Origin: Eucalyptus grandis
Lineage: Eukaryota; Streptophyta; Magnoliopsida; Myrtales; Myrtaceae
Length of the DNA: 64,000 nucleotides
Direction: 5' to 3'
NCBI RefSeq assembly: GCF_016545825.1
Contig: NC_052621.1
Coordinates: 19,952,910-20,016,909 of the forward strand
Part shown: piece after piece, positions 53,764 to 64,000 of the stretch
How the letters are laid out: every line of letters begins with the position of its first letter
Numbering within the stretch: the stretch's first letter is position 1
The notes under the pieces: model-generated
Told to the model about the DNA's origin: nothing
Database searches by the model: none
Seen by the model: only the letters and a program-made list of their open reading frames with translations
Program-made: the position numbers and the translations under genes

Positions 53764-55810
53764 AGGTTTCTGGATACTCATCTTGTACATATATATGGAA
53801 GAAAAAGGTCCACGTAATTTTAGGATGAAAGCGTTTATTGGACATGCTGAATGCGAAAGTGCACTTCACCGAAGAAGAAAAGAAAAGGGAGCCTGTTAGT
53901 TGTCTGCTTGTTGTGCTTTTTCCTGCTCTTCAATTATCAAGCATGTGAAGAAAGCTAGGCGAGCTCATGATAGAAGCAGTCGCATAAATGGTATGAAGAT
54001 GTCTTGATGTCATAAAGGTTAAGAAACAACTATTAAATCAGCCAGCTTCTTTCTCTGTAGAAGATTAGTTTTCATCTTTTTGGCCATATGTGGGAGATAT
54101 TGATGGAATCATGATTCTTCCATTGTTTCAAGGAGAAGCAAATGAGACCGATAATCAGCCTTTTAGAATGTGCCTTGTAACCTCATGTGGTACCCGCATG
54201 TAGAACCAAGAAGCATGTTTCAGGTTTATGAAATGAATATGATATTTACATAGCATCTCTATGAGCTCCTGTCACTAATTATCCTTAGTTTTCTGGTTTC
54301 AATATGCATACCAGACTGCGAATTTCATCTATTGTGAAAGCCAATAAAACAATCCACTGGCTATTTCTGCCGTTGGAGTTTGACATAAAAGCCGGCTTCA
54401 CTTGGCGGTAAAGAAATCTGGGATGTTGTTGGTGGTTGAGGTTGAAGGTTGAAAGGCAAATGGTTCATGCGTGTAAATTCCCTTAATTGAATGTGGATAA
54501 GAGCATTGAAAGGAAGACCTTAGTGCTTCAATCATTACTTGGTTTGGGGCCTCTAATGGTTGGTTTGTCATGTGATCCTCTGCTTTTCCCTGGGATCCAC
54601 TCCACATGATGAGATGCCATCTTCACATAGCACAGTTGCGACTCAGCATAATTGCGAAAGACGTACGAGGGCGTCCAGAATCTATTTCGGGATCTCAGAG
54701 ACTCCATAATATAAGGAACGTGGGTCACATTTTTGCTTCAGATAGCTGATTTCTTACACAAACCCCAGGAAAAGGAGGCTCTGTTTAAGTCCTAATATTT
54801 AGTTGGTTCATACCAAACTCCATTTAATGTTGGACTTTAAATCCAGGAGAAGCTTTTCTAAAAGCAGGGCAAAAGCAAAAGCTTGAGACAGAGGCCTTGG
54901 CCCCATCACTTTAGTTTTTCTCTTTTCTCTTATTTTCTGGAGGAAAGCTCTAGGGTTAGAATCAAGGTTCCTCGTTTAGGTCCATTATCTTTAGCTTTTC
55001 CTTTTTCAAAGACTTTCCTGTCTCTTAACTTTACCATGATGCCCGCCACTATTTGACACCCCATGTTTCATCATTCTTGCCCTTCACTCTTATTTATTAA
55101 ATCCTTGCAAGTTGTAATGATGGTGCAGCCATGAGTAGAGCCCCGTGGATTGGAAATGGAGACCCTGAACAGGACTTATGATGCAACCCAAGGCGAAAGG
55201 GGACATTTCCAAGCGAATTCGCCGGTTGTTTTCATGTACTGTCTAACCTTTTGTTAGCAGCTTCTGCTGGTTCTTCTTTTCCGGAAGACCTAGGGATGAC
55301 AGTCAAGACCTATTCCGCCAATATGACCAAGAAAGAAGAAATCTGGTGTGCTTTAGGGAGAGGGTGTGGGTCGGTGACTGCTACAAGGGACGAAAGTTTT
55401 GCATATACGGGGAATTTGTTGCCATGGGATGATTATATTCACGATGTACGAATGAGACGACAAAGCTGTTGAAGTATAGAGCGTTTGCCATGCCATGGCG
55501 GGGCAGGTGGGCCTATGGTTTCTGTTCACCTTTACGACCCCGCGTGAAGCAGCGCTAATCAAGCTCCGGGGAGCCTGATTCCAGGTGGCTTGTGTTTCCA
55601 CCTATTAAACTTATTCCTAGTTCTTTCTTTGGATATTTTAGACAGACATTCTCTTTTGAGCTCTCCCAATGGAATAAACTACTTTCTTTTCCATGGTCAT
55701 GGATATCCCATACTAATGCCTGGAGACATTAGAAATAGCATATATAGAATAAAACTGTCACATTCACCTGAAAAACTCTTGACACACTGTAACTAGGTAG
55801 CAACACCGAG

Positions 55811-55812
<2 letters not shown>
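53764..55812. other. AAF 3' flank and MYOB upstream region
   Basis: The first 400-500 bases are probably AAF 3'UTR. The phrase ATTGATGGAATCATGATTCT at about 54099-54118 shares 14 consecutive bases with the 46.3-kb hairpin arm. The remainder (54.4-55.8 kb) contains short unrecognised ORFs and likely promoter sequence for the myosin-binding gene. Confidence 0.4.

Positions 55813-55814
<2 letters not shown>

Positions 55815-55844
<30 letters not shown>
55815..55844. repeat. (CT)n microsatellite in MYOB 5' leader
   Basis: About 30 bases of CT dinucleotide end some 43 bases before the start codon at 55888. It is on the sense strand and probably within the 5'UTR. Confidence 0.7.
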
Positions 55845-55847
<3 letters not shown>

Positions 55848-55887
55848 ATATGCGGTGGGTTTAGACAAGACAACGAAAGCAACAGGC

Positions 55888-58800
55888 ATGGCTGCCAACA
55901 AGTTTGCAACCGTGTTGCATAGGAACACAAACAGGCTCATAGCCATCCTGGTGTATGCTGCCCTCGAATGGGTTCTCATCTCAATGCTTCTGCTGAACTC
56001 TTTGTTCGGCTATCTCATCTCAAAGTTTGCGGGCTTCTTCGGCCTTAAGCCCCCGTGCCCATGGTGCTGCAGAATCGACCGAGTATTGGAGCGTGGCAAG
56101 AGAGCAGATCACTCTTTTGTCAATGAGGTGTGCGAGACCCATGCTGCTGAGATTTCCAAGTTGAGTTATTGTTCGAATCATCATAAGTTGGCCGAATCAC
56201 AAGGTATGTGCAACGACTGCTTTGCATCTAGGCCAGTTACGGACGCATCAAACGGAATGACGAGGACGCCATTTGTCTCTATGATGAGGGAGGATACATG
56301 CCAGAATGGAGATGACATTTTAAGGTGCTCATGCTGCAAAGAGAACTTAACCGGAAAATGGCACTCTTCTTGTTTGCTATGGAAGCCTTCTTGGAGTGCT
56401 TCGGATGTTATCCAGAAAGAAGGCCTCTCAATTGAAGAAATTGTTGATGAGAATGCAGGATCCAAATGTGAACAGCTGAAGAAACCTAATGGACTGCAAA
56501 ATCAGAGGGAAAGCTTGCGTGAGATAGAAGATCATAATGACGAAGCCGAAGGCATATCGGAGGAGCATCAGGTACTTTCTGATGTTGATAGTTTTAGTTT
56601 TCGAGAAGCATCCGAGGAAGATTATTCAAAGCCCTTGTCGAGCATACTGTGGAATGAAAAGGAAGACACTAATGAGGACATTAAGGAAGCTACTTCGGAG
56701 GTAGTAGAGAAGTATTCCTATGGCGTGAGCAATGGGACTCCCACTTCCAAAGGAAAGAGCACAACATCTTGTCATAAAGAAGATGATTTACTCAATGCCA
56801 TTGATCTGCAACACAAGGACTCTGATGCATGCGATTGGCAACGGGTGATTCCTGTGGATCTGATAGATTATTCCACCAATGAAAATACAAAGTTTCACGC
56901 CTTGGTAGAGGAACATCTGCGCAAGTGGGATCATCAGCGAGATGCAGCTTTCACTTCGAATTTGGTTTTTGAGACCGAAATTGGTCTCTTAAGAGAGTCA
57001 TTCATTGTGGATGATGACATAAAGAAGGCGGCCTATGCTGAGATGAAGAAATTGGGAATTTACATGGTTGATGAGGAGAGTGCTTCAATTCTCCCATCTG
57101 AAGAGGGGAAATTAGAACATGAAGACGCTTCAGTTGCTCGAGCAGCTCAAACATTGGAAGCTGATGATGACAAGATTGAAGCATGTGCAATGGAAGAATT
57201 AAACAAACCAACAGGTACGCATTTTCTGGTATAGTAGGCTTTTGTAGCATCTTACTTCATGTAGTGTCACGCTTATTCCAAACTTATCCTATACTGGCCA
57301 AAGAACAATAAATCCTTTCCTTCCATAAAAATAATTTATTTTTGGACAGGTGCAATATTGAAGGATGAAATGGGTTGCATTGAAATAGCAACAGATCTCA
57401 CTGCCAGGAGCACGAAAGTTCCCACTTCTGATCAGTCACACCCTCAGGAATTACTTACTTCATTACAACTCTCGAAAGAAAATCTCTCTCTTGTGAATGG
57501 CCAGAATGCTGAAGTCACTGACACCTCAAACGAGTTAGTACCTCAGGACGGACATGGTAAGCTTCACATTTCTTTCTAACACAAGAACTGAGTACTTTAT
57601 TGACAAATGTGTAGAGTTGATCTGTAAGCAGATTGTAATGTAGGTACGCTCCCTCCAGGCCCAGCAGAAGCAGGACAGAGTTATGTGCAAGAGACCATGT
57701 TGAGTGACGAGAGTCAAGCAAATCCAATCAATTGCCAGCCAATGGAGCTTGAAGCCGAGGAAGAAAAGTTTCCTGAAACACCAACCTCAGTGGAAAGTCT
57801 ACATTATTTACATAAGAAGTTGCTTCTGTCTGAGAAAAAAGAATCTTCCATAGAGGAGTCGTTGGATGGAAGTGTGCTCAGTGAGATGGAAGTTGGTGAT
57901 GGGGCGATATCTGTCGAAAGGCTCAAGGCAGCTCTAAAAGCAGAGCGAAAAGCTTTGAGTGCATTATACGCTGAACTAGAGGAGGAGAGGAGTGCCTCTG
58001 CAGTGGCCACCAACCAGACCATGGCTATGATCACGAGGCTTCAGGAGGAGAAGGCGGCAATGCAAATGGAAGCACTGCAATACCAGAGGATGATGGAAGA
58101 ACAGTCCGAGTATGACCAGGAAGCTTTGCAGCTTCTAAACGAGCTCATGATCAAGAGGGAAAGAGAGAAGGAAGAACTTGAGAAAGAGTTGGCCATATAC
58201 CGTCAGAAAGTTTCAGATTATGAGGCCATGGAGAGGATGAGAGCAATGAGAAACATCCGTCCTGAAAATTGGAGCAGTAAGAGCTCGTCTGACTTTGGCA
58301 ATAATGCAGAAGACGGCAACAATCTATACATTGATCTAAACCGTGAGCTGAGAGACAATGATGCCGGCAACCTCTGTGGCCACCAAGAAATTAATTCCCC
58401 TGACAATACTCTGACCGATGAAGTTTTAAACTTGGAGGAGATGGCGCTAGATTGCGTGAAGCACGTGACTTCTCTTGATGACTCCTTGGCAGAATTCGAG
58501 GAAGAGAGACTATCCATTCTTGATCAACTGAAGGTATTGGAGGAGAAGCTACTCATAATGAGTAGCAACGAAGAGTTCATGAATGAAAAAAACTTGAGCG
58601 AGCAATTGTCAAACTTTGATGAGAATGACTTTGATGAGCGTCACAATTTCACTTGTCAAGAACAAAATGGGGTTTTGGACGCACTTCCAAAAGAGCCGAA
58701 TGAAAACTACCATCCTGAAAAGGAGACAATGTGCTTGATGGCGAAAAGACTGCTTCCTCTTTTGGATGCCACAGAAACTGAATATGAAGATGCTATGATT

Positions 58801-59049
58801 GATCAGGATCCAGGTGAAAACATCTCCAAGTTTGAGGAGGATGGGAAGAAATTAGCCATAGTTGAGGAGGTCGACCACGTCTACGAGAGGCTACAAGCCC
58901 TTGAAGCAGATAGAGAATTTTTAAAGCATTGTATGAGCTCCATTCAGAAGGGCGACAAGGGGATGAATCTTCTCCAAGAAATACTGCAACACCTCCGCGA
59001 CTTGAAGAGCGTCGAGCTCCATACAGGGAATATGGATGAGGGCAACTAA
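55888..59049 (+). CDS. Myosin-binding protein (MyoB family, DUF593/GTD-binding)
   Basis: Three exons: 55888-57214, 57350-57556 and 57644-59049, together 2940 nt (979 aa) in continuous frame. MyoB proteins are membrane-anchored receptors that bind the globular tail of class XI myosins and define a vesicle compartment moving in cytoplasmic streaming (family knowledge). The start MAANKFATVLHRNTNR is typical. A hydrophobic segment at about residues 17-45 is the membrane anchor, followed by a Cys-rich PPCPWCCRID (55-64). An acidic, low-complexity middle precedes the DUF593 domain at about residues 597-700, seen as ISVERLKAALKAERKAL, LYAELEEERSASAVATNQTM and AMITRLQEEKAAMQMEALQY; it is strongly coiled-coil. 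Further coiled coil lies near the C-terminus (EVDHVYERLQALEADREFLK). The frame is intact. An in-frame upstream extension of 11 codons exists, but the conserved MAANKF makes 55888 the likely start. The subfamily number is not resolved. Confidence 0.93.
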
Positions 59050-62000
59050 GGTGACGATTTGCTAAATCAATCTGCTAAACACGTGTGCTTGTTCTTACGT
59101 ATCTTTGTGCTCATCCGTTACGCTTTGCTGAACTGCCAAGCAGGAAATTTTGTCACCCGACTCTGTTCATATGCTTCATCCTCTGGTAATGGCATGTTAT
59201 TTGATAGATCTTGGTCGAATTGAGTCGTTCAAGAAAACAAGGTTGCTCCAAATATTAGAGTAAAACTACTTGGCTGTGTTCTTCTACATTGTAACATTAG
59301 GAAAAAGTTTGTCCAAATATATCTTTCTGCAGAGTACAACAATCTAAGCCAATATGTATGACAGATCATTCTTTGAGCAATTCAGTGCTGCATCATAAGG
59401 TATGACCCGATTATGTCTCTTTTTTCTCAACGTTGACTGCAAAATGAGATGTAAAGCTAGCGATTGCAGCACATAGTTGCAGCTTCTGATTGCACCTTTC
59501 CCATTTAATAAGATTTGCGTCTACCCAAGGTCGAATCATCTAATTCTGATAAGATGGACATTTTTTTAGTAGAATCAACAAGTTAGGGACAAAAGAACAT
59601 CGTCGTGAGGGGCAAGCAAGTCAAAGGGCCTTGACAACAGTATTTCATCCTTGAAATTACAATGCACTTTTCCTCGCGTACGTGCAAACCTGCTAAATCA
59701 ATCCTAACCAATTTCTTAAGTCAAATGTGAAAAAAAACAACAAAATTAGATACCAGTTAAAGAGTCCTCTCATTACCTAATCATTTCTGGTGACATGATT
59801 AAGCAGCATCCATTGTGATGGTTCCCAAGCCCTTCCACCGGTGCAGGAAGCAAGCGGTATAAACTAAGCGCATCAAATAAGGGTTGCAGCTGTCGGGTAT
59901 GGCAGATTTCCTTCCCTACAAAAATTTCCTCTCATCACTATCTGTGAGCAACTGCAGATGATAAGGCCAACTCCTAGTCAGATAGATTCCTGGTGCATAC
60001 GTATTCAAACCCGGAGATGGTTGATTCCAGTATGCGCTCTTCCATTCGATAGCTAACAAAGTAAGAGTCCTATTACGACAAGCATTAGGTTAGATAACAA
60101 AAGGATATTCAAGAAATCTTGAATCTCTTGCACCAGCTCCTTCAAATTACTGTCTCTAGGATAGTGGCCAATCATCACTCCGAACGTGAAACACTAATTA
60201 AAGTTTTGTCACAAGTCACCTAATTGTGGGGAAACCTGATCAATTTCCATACTGCATAGAATTCTCAGTTTCTTGTTGTAAGTATGGAAAACTTAGCTAA
60301 GTTCAAATGTGATATAGTCATGGAAGCATCTGCTTCATTTTTCTTATTTGAAATAGAAGAAAAAAAACAACCTTGACGATATGTTATTGCTTAGATTGTC
60401 GCTTTCAATAACCAAGTTGCTGGGAAACTGCATGCCCAATCAGAAATTTGATCGCAGAGGGCAAAGATGAAATGTCTCGAAATGACAATGGCGACACGCC
60501 TGTTCTCGGCTGCTTCTGCGAACATATTTGATGAGCATTGTACAGCAGATAGATGAGATCGACCGGTCTGTACATGCACATTTCTGGTGGGCTCCCATCA
60601 GGGGCAGTTAATTTTTCAAACTATCTTGCGACGCTTTTTAATCCATCTCCAAGGCAATCGAAAGAAAATTGCAATATTGATTTCACTGTTCTTTTATCTG
60701 AGGGAACAATAGAAATTGGCGAGAAGGACTACATTCGAATTTTTTGCACAGAGGTTTACAATAAAATTAGTAAAATTGGAAAGTTTATGACTAAATTTGT
60801 ATCCAAACAATAGGTTTAGGATTTAGTGAGTAATTTTTCTTGATAGTAATGATTTGGTCAGGGTGAGTTACTTGAACAATGATCATCATATGTGCATGCA
60901 ATTATAAGTTGTGTGAATTTCTTGTTGACTGAATCTTTAAAGATTCTTCATCCCATATGTAACATTCATCAGCTGATATGAGCCTTGCAGAGCGAAGCAT
61001 GACAGAGCCAACAAAAAGACAGCCGACTCGACCAGGCTGACCAGAAGAAAAGGCCAAAGCAGAACGGAACAGAAAGAAAACAAGGCCGGCAAGGCCTGAC
61101 CAAACTGAACTGAGCTGCGATTGGCTATCGACCACGAAAGCCAAGCCTGCAGGGGTGATTTGAGTCGGTCTCCGGTGAAAGAGCACGGACATGATGCAAT
61201 TCGCTCCGTAGTCATGATGTTACATGATTTACCGTGACGAGACCCATCAAATGGTATCTAAATCGAAAATCATCCGACCCAAATTAACTAGTTTAATTTG
61301 TTTTATCCCACTATGCAATACAAATTTAGTGGACTCATACTCGATTCGACTTGTATTGCTAAAATACTTTCATATTTAATTCAATTTTCAAAATGAGGTG
61401 AGAACATGGAGTAAGCGAAGTGCAAGATCCGATGAGAGTAAGAGAAAGTGAAGAGAGAATCGTTACCGAGGGTTGAGTGGAAGTTGTAGACTCATTTAAT
61501 ACTCTTATTATTTTGGACTTATCATTTTAAATTCATTTATGATTAATTTGTTGAATATAACTAACTTATATAACAATTTAATCAATCAAATATAGGTTAA
61601 GAAATTGGTTTACGATACACTTTAAGAGGTCTAATCATGAGCTACCCCATCAAGATGTCCATCGACATGCTCTCAAAGGTTTATTTGTTTTCGCTCTCAT
61701 CCCTTTGAATACGAAATGGTTGCTTATTTGAATGGCTAAAATTCGACTTCATGCAAGACCTCCGATATCCAATGATCCAAATGAATCCTCTTATTAGCAC
61801 GCGGGCCATTGCAATTAGCTTAGAGCAATTGTCACCCCATGTCGGTGCGTCAAATCGGACGCATGCGATCCGTCAAGAGCAGATGGACTGAATCTAAATG
61901 AGCAAAATGAGAGCCACTACAATTATTTTCGAGCAATTGTCATCTTCACATCGATGCATTAGATTCGGTGCATATGATTCGTCTTGTCCTCATGATCCGA

Positions 62001-62640
62001 GAGGAAACAGATGCACTGAATCCATACGTTACGCGGTGCGTTCGGGAAAACTTATGGCCTGGCCAATAGGTTCCCCACCGGTTTCATCCCATAATTTATC
62101 CGCTCATCGATAATTAAATAATTAAAAAATCTATAAAAAAAGAAATCCAAAACTCTTGTTGGTGGGAGGGGGACCATGTGACACCGAGTGATAAGTGATG
62201 CCCTCCAAAAATCCTCTTCTGCAAATTAATTTATGAACAGAGGATAACCTTTGTATTTTTTTTATGTTATAAAAACATCACCTTTTCTGCCAGAACCTAT
62301 GCATTATTTAAATGCACAGAGAGACCAAACCCATCTGCATTCCTCTCGCCGCCACGTCATCGATCTGCGCGACCCCTGCGCAGCGGAACACAGGCCCTTG
62401 GATCAAAGTCGCCATCGCCATCCTGGCCGTCCAACGTATATCCCCACCAGAAAAATAAAATAAAATAAAAAAGAAGAAAACCCAAAACTTGTAATTCAAT
62501 GCCCTCAAAAGAAATCCACTTCCCCTTAAGCACCTTTTCTTCCTCTCTCTTATTATTTTTATCCTTTTTTTCCGGCCTTTCCTTTTCTTTTGCTTTTTCT
62601 CAAGTCTAAATCTTACCACTGTTCTTGAGGAACAACCTCT
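59050..62640. other. Intergenic, no gene seen
   Basis: The first 300 bases or so are probably MYOB 3'UTR. ORFs at 60391-61215 and 61898-62463 are short and unrecognised. AT-rich repeat-like phrases lie near 60.7-60.85 kb. No RNA gene or complete mobile element is recognised. Confidence 0.45.
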
Positions 62641-62701
62641 GTGGGGGTGTTGGGTGTAGCTGCTCGGTGGGGACTGGCTAAGGATTTTCGTAGCTCCGCA
62701 G

Positions 62702-62727
62702 TCTCTCTCTCTCTCTCTCTCTCTCTG
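62702..62727. repeat. (CT)n microsatellite in HMGA 5' leader
   Basis: A CT run followed by a short (TG)n run, ending about 60 bases before the HMGA start codon. A second CT-rich stretch (about 62856-62905) lies just inside intron 1. Confidence 0.7.
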
Positions 62728-62784
62728 TACCAGAGAGAGTGTGTTGTGTGTGTGTCCATCTCACTCTCACTCTCTGCATCTTTA

Positions 62785-64000
62785 ATGGCTGCTACAGAGT
62801 TTAATAAGCCTCCACCACTCCCTCCTTATCCTGAGGTAACGTCAACCCTCCTTCTCCCTTTCCCTCTCCCTCTCCCTCTGTCTCTCTCCCTCTCTCTCTC
62901 TCGCTAGCCTTTTCATCGGGATTTGCAGAAAGACAGCAGATTTTCCTGCAAAACCATGTCTTTTGGGGTTTGTGTGGTGAAATCAAAGATGGGTTCTTGT
63001 TGTATGGTTTCGTTGCTGTCGTTCAGGTGTTCTGGGGTTTTGGGTATTTTTCTTGTGATGGGTCTTGGTGGGAAATGCTTGAGCTGAATATTTTCTTGAT
63101 TTTTAGATTTGGGCACCTCGTTCCATATGTCATTTTTGCTTGGCGTGATATCTGTTTCACGATCGTTTGCGCCGATTTAGCTGCTCAAATTCTCGATATA
63201 CTGACAAGTGAAATGTTTTTCTGGTTTGGGTGAATGTCACCATCTGGATCCGATTAGGGGCGTGCTCACTGAATTGAGCTAACGTTCGTCCACATTTCAG
63301 GAAAGAAAAATGGAAATCTAGTGGAATTCACACTGAGTTGATCCGACCCTAAACCTTTCCCCCCTCCAAGATTGAGGTCCAGCTGATTGATTTTCATTTT
63401 CCACCCTGATTCTTTCCTTTCTTGGCGAATGGAAAAATGCAGTAGCTTGTTAATGGTTGAGATCCTAGAGAAATATTTTTTTTCCTGTCTGTCCGATTCC
63501 TTGTCATAGAGATGAAGACCAATAATTTTCACTTTCAGTTTGCTTTCTCTGTCTATTGACCACCTTTGATTCTTCTTTCTTTTCGCCTTTTTGCTTTTCT
63601 ATTTTGCGATATGCCATGACAGATGATTGTAGCAGCACTGGAAGCATTGAAGGAGCCCGGCGGTTCCAACAAGACATCAATCTCGAAGTACATAGAATCC
63701 AAGTATGGAGACTTACCAGCAGGCCACTCCCAACTCCTGTCGCACCACCTCAACCGGATGAAAGAGAGTGGGGAGCTTGTCTTCTGGAAGAACAACTACT
63801 CGATACCTGACCCCAACGCGCCGCCCCGCCGTGGCCGTGGCCGACCACCAAAGCCCAAGGACTCCTTGCCTGCTGCCATGGCCGCCCCCCTGGCCCCGCC
63901 AAGGCCTCGGGGCCGCCCTCCAAAGGACCCAAGCGGCCCGAAGCAGGTGAAGCCCAAGGTCTCTGCAGGCAGTGGGAGGCCGAGGGGGCGGCCGAGGAAG
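62785..64000 (+). CDS. Plant HMGA (HMG-I/Y-type) protein, partial at window end
   Basis: Two exons are visible: 62785-62835 (17 codons, MAATEFNKPPPLPPYPE) and from 63623 to beyond 64000; 143 residues are seen. HMGA proteins are small chromatin proteins that bind the minor groove of AT-rich DNA. The N-terminal part carries a linker-histone GH1/H15-like domain (about residues 14-75: MIVAALEALKEPGGSNKTSI, SKYIESKYGDLPAGHSQLLS, HHLNRMKESGEL). Three AT-hooks follow: RGRGRPPK at 87-94, RPRGRPPK at 111-118 and GRPRGRPRK at 135-143. Plant HMGA proteins usually have about four hooks and about 200 residues, so the last hook and C-terminus probably lie outside the window. Exon 2 turns GC-rich in the hook region. 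Splice phase is 0. Confidence 0.92.

Noticed and set aside
57804..58517. Minus-strand frames within the MYOB gene
   Set aside because: Antisense shadows of exon 3, Ser/Leu-rich, in a region whose plus-strand frame encodes the DUF593 coiled coil.

Overview
This is a nuclear genomic window from a flowering plant. Five split or intronless genes with plant-type GT-AG introns are spread over 64 kb, separated by AT-rich DNA full of tRNA-derived SINEs, TIR elements, an LTR-like repeat and decayed plastid DNA. The protein set (DELLA, plastid-type dehydroascorbate reductase, AAF/A15-like senescence protein, DUF593 myosin-binding protein, plant HMGA) points to a eudicot. The style of the TIR elements (AT-rich ends around a GC-rich core) reminds me of Myrtaceae such as Eucalyptus, but that is only a low-confidence impression.

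Layout. 0-12 kb: gene-poor and repeat-rich, with a MULE-like element bounded by a 9-bp target duplication (366-1054), an LTR-like repeat with a ~42-bp periodic motif (about 2036-3245), a worn SINE (about 5045-5240), a second TIR element (7007-7516) and further inverted-repeat elements near 9.3 and 10.2 kb. 12.4-14.3 kb: an intact intronless DELLA gene on the minus strand. 14.4-33 kb: no convincing gene, but it holds several inverted-repeat elements, a CpG-rich island (about 18.66-19.27 kb) and short tandem duplications. 33.1-39.1 kb: a six-exon dehydroascorbate reductase gene (268 aa) with a TIR element in intron 1. 41.3-46.3 kb: a nest of insertions comprising a TIR element, a chimeric plastid-derived segment (trnR-UCU, atpA 3' end, atpE), an inverted copy of the LTR-like repeat and three SINEs, two with clear target duplications, followed by a near-perfect 32-bp hairpin. 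46.7-53.8 kb: a 12-exon AAF/A15-like gene (450 aa) with a 5'UTR intron, a SINE in intron 5, and what looks like an alternative in-frame 77-nt exon in intron 3. 55.9-59.0 kb: a three-exon myosin-binding protein gene (979 aa). 62.8-64.0 kb: the first two exons of an HMGA gene, cut by the window end.

The genes do not form an operon or cluster. They are independent nuclear loci concerned with gibberellin signalling, plastid ascorbate recycling, plastid redox/senescence, actomyosin transport and chromatin. No wholly new system is evident. The most interesting items are the duplicated-looking exon in the AAF-like gene, the hairpin beside the 46-kb SINE, and the LTR-like repeat array shared in inverted orientation by the 2.5-kb and 44-kb regions. 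All exon boundaries were derived by hand from splice-site phase and protein continuity; no transcript or database evidence was available.
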